Source of the DNA: Bacillota bacterium
Lineage (GTDB): Bacteria > Bacillota > Clostridia > Christensenellales > Aristaeellaceae
Length of the DNA: 64,000 bases
Direction: 5' to 3'
NCBI GenBank assembly: GCA_023404345.1
Contig: JAEYCB010000062.1
Span: 1 to 64,000, forward strand
The position numbers were made by a program, and so were the translations under genes. This document shows, piece after piece, positions 18,199 to 25,949 of the stretch. Each line of letters starts with the position of its first letter. The first letter of the stretch is position 1. The notes beneath the pieces are model-generated. The model made no database searches, had not been told where the DNA came from, and saw only the letters and a program-made list of their open reading frames with translations.

Positions 18199-18241
18199 AC
18201 GGCATTTTCAACTCATTTCATTCAATATAGGAGGCGGACGG

Positions 18242-19573
18242 ATGAAAGCAATCGTGATCGGCGGCGTGGCGGCTGGAATGTCCGCCGCCTCCAAGCTGAG
18301 GCGCGTGATGCCCGATGCGCAGATTGCCGTTTATGAGCGGGGCGGCTATCTGTCTTACGGCGCTTGCGGCTTACCTTATTATATCGGTGGCTTCAACGAC
18401 GATCCCGGCAAGCTGATCGCCCGCACGCGCGAGCAGTATGCCAAGATGGGTATCGACACGTTCCTTCATCACGAGGTGCTGTCGGTGGATGCGGCGGCAA
18501 AGCGCGTGTTCGTGCGGGATAACGATTCCGGGCGTGAGTTTGAGGATACCTACGACGTGATGATGATCGCCGTGGGCTGCGACAGCGTGGCGCCCAAAGT
18601 GCCGGGAGCGGACTTGCCTTCGGTGTTCTACCTGAAAACCATGGAGGATGGCTTGCTCCTGCGCGAAATCGCCCACCTCAAGGATGTGCGCCACGTGGCG
18701 GTGGTGGGCGGCGGATATATCGGCGTGGAAATGACCGAAGCGCTTTTGCACTTGGGCAAGACCGTCACGCTCATCGAGGCGGGGGAGCGGCTGCTTACTC
18801 CCTTTGAACCTGAATTTTCTGAGCTGGCCGCACAGGAGCTTGAGAAAAACGGTGTGCGCATCTTGGTGGGCCACCGCGTGGAGGCGATCAGCGAACAGGG
18901 CGACCGCCGCGTGGTGCGCGCGGGCGGAGAGGACATTCCCTGCGACCTGGTGGTGATGGCCGTGGGCGTGGTGCCCGCGACCGGCTTTCTGCGCGATACG
19001 GGCATCCACATGGCGCGAAACGGCGCGATTCTGGTGGACCGGGAAATGCGCACCTCGTTGGAAAACGTGTATGCCGCGGGCGACTGCGCCGTGGTCTATC
19101 ACCGGCTGATGGAGGAAGATTACTTCATCCCACTGGGCACGGTGGCCAACAAGTGCGGGCGCATTGCGGGCGGCAATATGGCTGGAGCGCACGACAAGTT
19201 CGTGGGCGCGCTGGGCACTGCCGCCATCAAGGTCTGCGGTCTGGAGATGGGCCGTACCGGCATGAGCGAAAGCGATGCCAAACGCCTGGGCGTGGATTAC
19301 CGTACCAAGCTCGTTACTGCTCAGGACCATCCTTCCTACTATCCAGACCCGGCCAAGCTGATCATCAAACTGATCTATGAGGCGCGCACCCGGCGGCTGC
19401 TGGGCGCGTGCGTGGCGGGTGCGCGGGGTGCGGTGCTGCGCGCGGATATCTTTGCTGTGGCCATTCACGCCGGTATGACTACCGACGAACTGGGCATGGT
19501 GGATCTGGCCTACGCGCCGCCTTTTGCAGGCGTGTGGGATGCTGTGCACATTGCCGCCAACGCGGCCAAATGA
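18242..19573 (+). CDS. CoA-disulfide reductase/NADH oxidase-like flavoprotein
   Basis: 443 residues of the pyridine nucleotide-disulfide oxidoreductase family. The FAD-binding start is IVIGGVAAGMSAASKLRR. The SYGACGLPYYIGG motif has the single redox cysteine at C42, the hallmark of CoA-disulfide reductases and related NADH oxidases. The NAD(P)H site is VVGGGYIGVEM, and the second FAD motif is VYAAGDCA. ATG 18242 follows AGGAGG. It could keep CoA reduced or reoxidise NADH made by the aldehyde dehydrogenase. It shows no encapsulation tail, so it probably acts in the cytosol. This is not a usual BMC gene. Confidence 0.87.
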   Translation: MKAIVIGGVAAGMSAASKLRRVMPDAQIAVYERGGYLSYGACGLPYYIGGFNDDPGKLIARTREQYAKMGIDTFLHHEVLSVDAAAKRVFVRDNDSGREFEDTYDVMMIAVGCDSVAPKVPGADLPSVFYLKTMEDGLLLREIAHLKDVRHVAVVGGGYIGVEMTEALLHLGKTVTLIEAGERLLTPFEPEFSELAAQELEKNGVRILVGHRVEAISEQGDRRVVRAGGEDIPCDLVVMAVGVVPATGFLRDTGIHMARNGAILVDREMRTSLENVYAAGDCAVVYHRLMEEDYFIPLGTVANKCGRIAGGNMAGAHDKFVGALGTAAIKVCGLEMGRTGMSESDAKRLGVDYRTKLVTAQDHPSYYPDPAKLIIKLIYEARTRRLLGACVAGARGAVLRADIFAVAIHAGMTTDELGMVDLAYAPPFAGVWDAVHIAANAAK

Positions 19574-19580
19574 GGTGCCT

Positions 19581-20384
19581 ATGAACAAGCTGACGACTCT
19601 GGAACAGGCCGTCTCCCTTATCGGGGACGGCGCGTGCGTGGGATTGGGGGGCAACACCCTGAACCGCGCGCCCATGGCGGCCGTCTTTGAAATGGTACGC
19701 CAGCATAAGCGCGGCCTGCGCGTGGTCAAGACCGCGGGCGCGATGGACGTGGACGCGCTGTGTCTGGCGGGCTGCGCCGCGTCGGTGGACGCCGGCTTCA
19801 TCAGCTATGAAAGCCAGTACGGCCTGGCTCAGCGCTATCGCAGAAGCGTGCAGTCCGGGCTTGTGCGCGCCAATGAGCACGCCTGCTACACTGTGATTTC
19901 AGCCCTGCGCGCGGCCAGCTACGGCATTCCCTTCATGCCGGTGCGCGGCCTCAAGGTGAGTGACCTGCGCAAGGTCAACGACTATTTCGCCGATGTGACC
20001 GACCCATTTACAGGAGAGACGCTGGCCGCCGTGCGCGCCATCCGGCCCGACTTTGCCGTGGTGCACGCGCAGATTGCCGATTCGCAGGGCAATGCCTTTT
20101 TTGAAGGACCGAAGTACGAGGACGTGCTTTTGTCCCGCGCCTCCCAAAAGGTGATCGTGACCGCTGAGCGTATCGTGGGCGACGGGTATTTCTCCGGTGG
20201 CGAGCGCAAAGCGGATATTCCACATTTTCTTACCGCCGCCGTGGTGCATGTGCCCCGCGGCGCAGCCCCCGGCGCATGCTACGGCTGCTATGAGCCCGAT
20301 GGCGCACTGATCCGCGCGTTTCTGGAGCTCAAGGACGAGGAAGCGCTGGACCGCTTTCTCGCGGAAGGGGGGAGGCGGCTGTGA
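19581..20384 (+). CDS. CoA-transferase-like subunit A (GctA/IpdA family)
   Basis: 267 residues, homologous to the alpha subunits of glutaconate-type family I CoA-transferases, with the glycine-rich GDGACVGLGGNTLNRAP near the N-terminus and FVVHAQ-like core strands (PDFAVVHAQIADSQGNAFF). ATG 19581 follows GAGGTG; the longer open frame to 19524 overlaps the flavoprotein. It forms a heterodimer with the next gene, which overlaps by GTGA. Possible roles are moving CoA between acyl groups from the BMC and another acid, or a hydrolase role as in IpdAB. The acceptor is unknown. Confidence 0.8.
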   Translation: MNKLTTLEQAVSLIGDGACVGLGGNTLNRAPMAAVFEMVRQHKRGLRVVKTAGAMDVDALCLAGCAASVDAGFISYESQYGLAQRYRRSVQSGLVRANEHACYTVISALRAASYGIPFMPVRGLKVSDLRKVNDYFADVTDPFTGETLAAVRAIRPDFAVVHAQIADSQGNAFFEGPKYEDVLLSRASQKVIVTAERIVGDGYFSGGERKADIPHFLTAAVVHVPRGAAPGACYGCYEPDGALIRAFLELKDEEALDRFLAEGGRRL

Positions 20385-21097
20385 TTCGTCCCTGCGATAT
20401 GATGACGGTAGCCATGGCGCGCCTCATCCATGATGGCGATACGGTCTTTCACGGAGTGTCCTCGCACATGCCCATGATCGCCACCTTGCTGGCCAAGCGC
20501 CTGCACGCGCCAAACGCTGTGCACCTCAACATCCCTGGCGGGGTTGATCCCATCAAACCCACTTTGCGCGAGTTTACCAGTGCGGGCGGGGAGCTGTGGG
20601 AGACGGCCTGCGCGGGCTTCCCGCTGATGGAGGTGTTTGACCTGAGCATGCGCGGCGGGCTGGACGTGGCCTTCCTCAGCGGCGTTCAGTTTGACGACCG
20701 GGGCAATGTCAACGCCTCCGTCATCGGCCCCTATGAAAAGCCCAAGGTCCGCCTGCCCGGCGGCGCGGGCAGCGCCGTGCTCATTCCCACGGCCAAGCGC
20801 GCCATCATTTGGCGCACCAAGCATGACCGCCGTACCTTTGCCCGTGAGGTGGACTTTGTGACCGCACAGGGCAACGTGAGCGAGATCGTCACCCCTCTGT
20901 GCGTGTTTACCATGTATGAGGATCAACTGATTTTAAAAAGCGTCCATCCCTATACCACCATCGACGAGGTGGCTGAGAACACCGCTTTTCCCATCCGATA
21001 CTTTTCCATTGAAACCACCCCGCCGCCTACCGCTGAGGAGTTGCGTGCGCTTTGTGAGATCGACCCGCTCGACTACCGCAGCATCGAATTTCGTTGA
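20381..21097 (+). CDS. CoA-transferase-like subunit B (GctB/IpdB family)
   Basis: 238 residues, the beta partner of the preceding gene; GTG 20381 overlaps its stop codon and GGGAGGCGG lies upstream. The fold signature includes the THAPD-like HAPNAVHLNIPGGVD near residues 42-56 and FLSGVQFDDRGNVNAS. In glutaconate CoA-transferase the catalytic Glu lies near residue 54; here the segment reads NIPGGV and I see no Glu there. The pair may therefore be a hydrolase or another CoA-thioester enzyme, like IpdAB, instead of a true transferase. That needs an alignment to confirm. Confidence 0.78.
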   Translation: MIRPCDMMTVAMARLIHDGDTVFHGVSSHMPMIATLLAKRLHAPNAVHLNIPGGVDPIKPTLREFTSAGGELWETACAGFPLMEVFDLSMRGGLDVAFLSGVQFDDRGNVNASVIGPYEKPKVRLPGGAGSAVLIPTAKRAIIWRTKHDRRTFAREVDFVTAQGNVSEIVTPLCVFTMYEDQLILKSVHPYTTIDEVAENTAFPIRYFSIETTPPPTAEELRALCEIDPLDYRSIEFR

Positions 21098-21157
21098 TGG
21101 CGGCCCTGAAAGCTGGAACCAAAAAGACACTTTTTATAGAGAAAGGAAGTCTTGCAC

Positions 21158-22372
21158 ATGTCCCGTTACGACACCTATTTTCTCATGAAGGAAGCTGACG
21201 TGATCGACTATGTCCAGACCAAGTATCCCGGCCACTTCGACAAGGATGCGGTGCTGACCGTCAAGGAAATCGGTGACGGCAACCTCAACTATGTGTTCCG
21301 CGTAGTGGAGGAGAAGACCGGCAAATCCATCATCGTCAAGCAGGCGGGCGAGGCGTTGCGCATCTCGGCAGACATGAAGGTTTCCACGGACCGCAACCGC
21401 ATCGAGAGCGAGATCCTGCAGATTCAGGACAAGTACGCTCCCGGTTTGGTGCCCAAGATCTATGGCTACGACACCGTGATGTGCGCCTGTGCCATGGAGG
21501 ACCTGTCCGACCACGCGCTGATGCGCTACGCGCTCATGCGGCACGAGACGTTCCCGCGCTTTGCTGAGGACATCTCCACTTACATGGTCAACACTCTGCT
21601 CAAGACCACCGACGTCGCCATGGAACACAAGGAAAAGAAGGCCATGGTCAAGAGCTTCATCAACCCCGAGCTGTGCGAGATCACCGAGGATCTGGTGCTG
21701 ACCGAGCCGTACAACGACTGCAACCACCGCAATAACGTTTTCCCGCCCATCGCCGACTTCGTGCGCCGCGAGCTCTATGAGGATAACGCGCTCAAGCTGG
21801 CCGTTGCCAAGCTCAAGTTCGAGTTCATGAACAACGCCCAGTCCCTCATCCACGGTGATTTGCACACCGGCTCCATCTTCGTCAAACAGGATTCCACCCG
21901 CGTGTTCGACCCCGAATTTGCCTTCTACGGCCCCATGGGCTACGACATCGGCAACGTGCTCGCCAACATGATCTTCGCCTGGGACAATGGCCGCGCCGCG
22001 GGCGCCGACGAATTCTGCGACTGGGCGCTCAAGGCCATCGAGGAGACGGTGGACCTGTTCTGCCAGAAATTCCTCAAGTGCTTTGATGAGTGCGTGACCG
22101 ACCTCATGGCCAAGACACCCGGCTTCAAGGAATATTATCTGGATTCCATCCTGTCCGACACCGCCGCCTACGCCGGCACCGAGCTCATCCGCCGCACCGT
22201 GGGCATGGCCAACGTCAAGGACGTAACCACCATCGCCGACGAAGCCAAGCGCGCCCATGCCGAGAAAGTCAACATCCTCTGCGGCAAGGACTACATCATG
22301 AACCGCACGGCCTTCAAGACGGGTGCCGATTTTGTCGCCGCCGTCAAGCGTGCCGATGAAGCGGCCAAGTAA
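21158..22372 (+). CDS. mtnK: 5-methylthioribose kinase-like sugar kinase
   Basis: About 404 residues of the MtnK family (protein-kinase-like fold). MtnK phosphorylates 5-methylthioribose at C1 with ATP; related enzymes act on 5-deoxyribose. The sequence shows a nucleotide-loop region (EIGDGNLNYVFRV), the HxD-like HGDLHTGSIFV and the DPEFAFYGPMGYDIGN metal motif. ATG 21158 follows AAAGGAAG by eight bases; TTG 21152 is less likely. It is directly followed by mtnA after 15 bases. In this operon it would start the pathway that feeds the aldolase. No MTA nucleosidase gene is nearby, so free sugar is probably imported. Confidence 0.92.
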   Translation: MSRYDTYFLMKEADVIDYVQTKYPGHFDKDAVLTVKEIGDGNLNYVFRVVEEKTGKSIIVKQAGEALRISADMKVSTDRNRIESEILQIQDKYAPGLVPKIYGYDTVMCACAMEDLSDHALMRYALMRHETFPRFAEDISTYMVNTLLKTTDVAMEHKEKKAMVKSFINPELCEITEDLVLTEPYNDCNHRNNVFPPIADFVRRELYEDNALKLAVAKLKFEFMNNAQSLIHGDLHTGSIFVKQDSTRVFDPEFAFYGPMGYDIGNVLANMIFAWDNGRAAGADEFCDWALKAIEETVDLFCQKFLKCFDECVTDLMAKTPGFKEYYLDSILSDTAAYAGTELIRRTVGMANVKDVTTIADEAKRAHAEKVNILCGKDYIMNRTAFKTGADFVAAVKRADEAAK

Positions 22373-22387
22373 GGGAGGAAAACCGCC

Positions 22388-23485
22388 ATGGCTGACAAGA
22401 GCATCATGAGCTACGAGACCGTCGCAATGGACGATGAAAAGAGCGCGCTGGTCATTCTGGACCAGACCAAGCTGCCCTACGAGGTGGAGATCCTAAATCT
22501 CACCGACCAGAAGGACATCTGGAATGCCATCTACCTGCTGCAGGTGCGCGGCGCACCCGCCATCGGCGTGGCGGCGGGCTTCGGCGTGTATTTGGCTGCG
22601 AAGCAGATCGAGGCCGACAATTGGGAGGATTTCTACACTCAGTTCAAGGCCGCCAAGGATTATCTCAACTCCGCTCGTCCCACTGCCGTCAACCTCTCCT
22701 GGGCGCTCAACCGCATGGAGCAGGTGGTGCTGGACAACAAGGACAAGAGCGTCCCTGAGCTCAAGGAACTTCTGCACAAGGAGAGCGTGGCCATCAAGGA
22801 CGAGGATGTGTGGATGTGCCGCCAGATCGGCGAGTACGGTCTGAGTCTCATCAAGGATGGCGACGGCATCCTCACCCACTGCAACGCCGGCCAGCTGGCC
22901 ACCTCCAAGTACGGCACTGCGCTGGCTCCCATTCACCTGGGCCGCGAGCGCGGCATGAACTTCCGCGTCTATACGGATGAAACCCGTCCGCTGCTGCAGG
23001 GCGCGCGCCTGTCCGCCTTTGAGATGCAGGCCGACGGCGTGGACACCACCGTCATCTGCGACAACATGGCCTCCCAGGTCATGAAGAACGGCTGGGTCAA
23101 TGCCGTATTCGTCGGCTGCGACCGTGTGGCCGCCAATGGCGATGCCTGCAACAAGATCGGCACATCCGGCGTGGCGATTCTGGCCAAGTATTACGGCATC
23201 CCCTTCTATGTGCTGGGCCCCACCTCCACCATCGACATGTCGATTGCCCGTGGCGAGGACATCACCATCGAGCAGCGCCCCGCCGAGGAAGTGACCGAGA
23301 TGTGGTACAAGCGCCGCATGGCGCCCGAGGGCGTGAAGGTCTACAACCCCGCCTTCGACTTTGCCGATAACGAGCTTATCGCGGGCATTGTGACCGAGTA
23401 CGGCATCGCCCGTCCGCCCTACAATGAGAGCCTCAAGGAAATCTTCCGCAAGAAGGCCGAGGCCCAAGCCGCCAAGAAGAAGTAA
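22388..23485 (+). CDS. mtnA: Methylthioribose-1-phosphate isomerase-like protein
   Basis: 365 residues of the MtnA/eIF2B-like isomerase family, converting a 5-substituted ribose 1-phosphate to the ribulose 1-phosphate. RGAPAIG (54-60), the catalytic Cys C165 in HCNAGQLAT and the Asp D245 in VGCDRVAANGD keep the 80-residue spacing of Bacillus MtnA C160/D240. Homologues also isomerise 5-deoxyribose 1-phosphate. AGGGAGGAAAACCGCC precedes ATG 22388. The product is the expected substrate of the class II aldolase at the head of the operon. The Lys-rich end (KKAEAQAAKKK) is unlike a typical encapsulation peptide. Confidence 0.93.
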   Translation: MADKSIMSYETVAMDDEKSALVILDQTKLPYEVEILNLTDQKDIWNAIYLLQVRGAPAIGVAAGFGVYLAAKQIEADNWEDFYTQFKAAKDYLNSARPTAVNLSWALNRMEQVVLDNKDKSVPELKELLHKESVAIKDEDVWMCRQIGEYGLSLIKDGDGILTHCNAGQLATSKYGTALAPIHLGRERGMNFRVYTDETRPLLQGARLSAFEMQADGVDTTVICDNMASQVMKNGWVNAVFVGCDRVAANGDACNKIGTSGVAILAKYYGIPFYVLGPTSTIDMSIARGEDITIEQRPAEEVTEMWYKRRMAPEGVKVYNPAFDFADNELIAGIVTEYGIARPPYNESLKEIFRKKAEAQAAKKK

Positions 23486-23493
23486 GAAACTGT

Positions 23494-23513
23494 GCCGGGG
23501 CATCCGCCCCGGC
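23494..23513 (+). other. Intra-operon RNA hairpin before pduL
   Basis: GCCGGGGC and GCCCCGGC form an eight-base-pair stem with a four-base loop between mtnA and pduL. No T tract follows, so it is more likely an RNA stability or processing element than a terminator. Confidence 0.45.
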
Positions 23514-23536
23514 CACCCCCCGAAGGGAGGGGCGTT

Positions 23537-24430
23537 ATGAACGAAAAGGAACTGCGCGCCGCAGTGCAGCGGCTGGTGCTGTGCGAGCTGGCCAAAACGG
23601 GCCAGCGCTGCGTGCCGGTGATGTCCTCCAACCGCCATGTGCATCTGTGCCAGGCGGATGTTGAGAAGCTCTTCGGCACGGGATACCAGCTGACCAAAAT
23701 GCGCGATCTGGTCCAGCCCGGCCAGTTCGCCTGCAACGAGCGCGTGACCATCGAAACCGAAAAGGGCAAGATGGCGCTGCGCGTGGTGGGCCCGGCCCGC
23801 AAGGAAACGCAGATCGAGCTGTCCTTCACCGACGCGGTGAAGCTGGGGCTGAAGCCCCCCATCCGCATGTCGGGCGATCTGGAGGGCAGCCCCGGCTGCA
23901 CATTGGCAAACGGCGACAGGCGCGTGACGGTATCCCGCGGGGTCATCGTGGCCGAGCGCCATCTGCACTTGGCCCCGGATGAGGCTGATGCCTTCGGCGT
24001 GAAGGACGGCGACGTGGTCAGCCTCGTGGTGGAGGGCCCGCGCCCCGGCACGCTGGACGGCGTGATCGTACGCAGTGGCAAGGGGCATTTGATGGAGGCG
24101 CACATTGACAAGGACGAGGCCAACGCCTGCGCCCTCTCCGACGGGCAGCTTTGCCGCGTGATCCGAAAGGAAGACGCGCCTGCCGTGTCGAATAAGAGGG
24201 ACATATGTGCTTCGGTGCCCTCTGCACCGCCCCCACAGCCTCCTGTGCCCAAACGGCAGACGCTCCTTGATCTGAGCGCCGAAAGCCGCCGCCTCATCAC
24301 CGAGGACGATGTACGCACAGCCGTGCGCGACGGCTATAAGATCATCCGCTATGCGCCCGACGCCATCCTGACCCCCCTGGCCCGCGATGCGGCCTCGGAA
24401 AAGGGCGTCGAGCTGGTACCCGTGATATAA
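23537..24430 (+). CDS. pduL: PduL-type phosphotransacylase with added C-terminal domain
   Basis: 297 residues; ordinary PduL is about 210. It converts acyl-CoA and phosphate to acyl-phosphate, recycling CoA inside the shell. Zinc-ligand motifs are SNRHVHL (H34, H36) and ERHLHL (H142, H144), with SGDLEGSPG between them. The N-terminal helix (EKELRAAVQRLVLCELAK) looks like an encapsulation peptide. After residue 225 a Pro-rich linker leads to a 45-residue segment (ITEDDVRTAVRDGYK then ILTPLARD) like the EutT N-terminus. ATG 23537 follows GGGAGGGG; the open frame to 23492 is not used. Confidence 0.93.
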   Translation: MNEKELRAAVQRLVLCELAKTGQRCVPVMSSNRHVHLCQADVEKLFGTGYQLTKMRDLVQPGQFACNERVTIETEKGKMALRVVGPARKETQIELSFTDAVKLGLKPPIRMSGDLEGSPGCTLANGDRRVTVSRGVIVAERHLHLAPDEADAFGVKDGDVVSLVVEGPRPGTLDGVIVRSGKGHLMEAHIDKDEANACALSDGQLCRVIRKEDAPAVSNKRDICASVPSAPPPQPPVPKRQTLLDLSAESRRLITEDDVRTAVRDGYKIIRYAPDAILTPLARDAASEKGVELVPVI

Positions 24431-24473
24431 CGACCGCCGGGCCGATGGGCCGGGCATTTGTGAGGGAACGAAC

Positions 24474-25913
24474 ATGGCATTGACGGAACAGCAAATCAGG
24501 CAGATTACGGACGAGATTGTGCGCACCCTTGCCGGCTCCATCCGGACCGAGAATGCTGCGCCCACGCCTGCACCCAAGCCGCAGCCGGCCGAGAGCGGCC
24601 GCTGGCTGTGTGATACCGCCGAGGAAGCGGTTCAGAACGCCAAGGCCGCCCAGGCCAAGCTGGCCGATATGACGCTGGAAAAGCGGGGTGAACTGATCGC
24701 CGCCATGCGCAAGGCGGGCATCGACAACGCCGAGTACCTGGCGCGCTTGGCGCATGAGGAGACGGGTTACGGCCACGTGGAGGACAAAATTCAGAAAAAC
24801 CTGCTGGTCAGCCGGCGCACGCCGGGCATTGAGGACCTTCAAACCCGCTGCGAAACCGGCGACAAGGGCATGATGCTCATCGAGCAGGCGCCCTTCGGGG
24901 TCATCGGTTCGATCACCCCGTCCACCAACCCTACCTCCACCGTCATCAACAATTCCATCAGCATGATCGCCGCGGGCAACGCCGTGGTCTTTAATCCCCA
25001 TCCGGCGGCCAAGCACGCCTCGCAGGAGGCCATGCGCCTGATGGTGGAGGCCATCGTGTCCGCAGGCGGCCCTGCGGCGCTGATCACCACGGTCAAGGAG
25101 CCCACGCTGGAAACCGGTCAGGCGATTATGACCCATCCGGACATCCCGCTGCTGAGCATCACCGGCGGCGAGGCCGTGGTGCGCGTAGCCATGAAGACCG
25201 GCAAGAAGGTCATTGCGGCCGGCCCCGGCAACCCGCCCGTCATCGTGGACGATACGGCGGACCTGCCCGACGCGGCCCGGCGCATTGTGGATGGCGCAAG
25301 CTTTGACAACAATGTGCTGTGCATCGCCGAAAAAGAGGTGTTCGCCTTTACCAACATCGCCGACCGCCTCATGAGCGAGATGGAACGCTGCGGCGCGGTG
25401 CGCATCTATGGCGCGGATATCGACAAGGTGCTCAAGACCACGCTCATCAACAAGGACGGCAAGTACGTTATCAACCGCAAGTATGTGGGCCATGACGCGG
25501 CGGTCATCCTGCGCGACAGCGGCGTGAGCTTCACCGGCAATCCGCGGCTGATTATCGCCGAGACGGACCGCAACCATCCCTTCGTCATGACCGAGATGCT
25601 CATGCCCGTGCTTCCCATTGTGCGTGTGAGCAACATCGACGAGGCCGTCGAGGAGGCGTTCCGCGCCGAGCAGGGCTGCAAGCACTCCGCCATGATCCAT
25701 TCCACCAACGTGCACAACATGAGCAAGGCGGCGCGCAAGCTCAACACCACCATCTTTGTCAAGAACTCCTCCAGCTTCTCCGGCCTGGGCTTCGACGGCG
25801 AGGGATACACCACCATGACCATCGCCACCCCCACCGGAGAGGGTGTGACCAGCGCGCGGTCCTTCACCCGGCTTCGCCGCTGCGTGCTGTACGGGGATTT
25901 CCGCATCTGCTGA
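24474..25913 (+). CDS. CoA-acylating aldehyde dehydrogenase (PduP/EutE-like)
   Basis: 479 residues. It oxidises an aldehyde with NAD+ and CoA to acyl-CoA and NADH. The catalytic cysteine is C283 in FDNNVLCIAEK, and the nucleotide-binding region includes AAGPGNPPVIVDD. The N-terminus (TEQQIRQITDEIVRTLAGSI) is an amphipathic helix followed by a Pro/Ala linker (APTPAPKPQPAE), the standard encapsulation layout of BMC aldehyde dehydrogenases. It is the core enzyme of the metabolosome and should act on the aldehyde released by the aldolase: acetaldehyde if the sugar is 5-deoxyribose, methylthioacetaldehyde if methylthioribose. Confidence 0.95.
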   Translation: MALTEQQIRQITDEIVRTLAGSIRTENAAPTPAPKPQPAESGRWLCDTAEEAVQNAKAAQAKLADMTLEKRGELIAAMRKAGIDNAEYLARLAHEETGYGHVEDKIQKNLLVSRRTPGIEDLQTRCETGDKGMMLIEQAPFGVIGSITPSTNPTSTVINNSISMIAAGNAVVFNPHPAAKHASQEAMRLMVEAIVSAGGPAALITTVKEPTLETGQAIMTHPDIPLLSITGGEAVVRVAMKTGKKVIAAGPGNPPVIVDDTADLPDAARRIVDGASFDNNVLCIAEKEVFAFTNIADRLMSEMERCGAVRIYGADIDKVLKTTLINKDGKYVINRKYVGHDAAVILRDSGVSFTGNPRLIIAETDRNHPFVMTEMLMPVLPIVRVSNIDEAVEEAFRAEQGCKHSAMIHSTNVHNMSKAARKLNTTIFVKNSSSFSGLGFDGEGYTTMTIATPTGEGVTSARSFTRLRRCVLYGDFRIC

Positions 25914-25949
25914 TTTCCGCCCGCGGGCAGACGGGAGGTTACGACCGGT

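Noticed and set aside
22493..24577. A 694-codon minus-strand open frame opposite mtnA and pduL
   Set aside because: Antisense artefact; both plus-strand genes have full active-site motifs and good ribosome binding sites.
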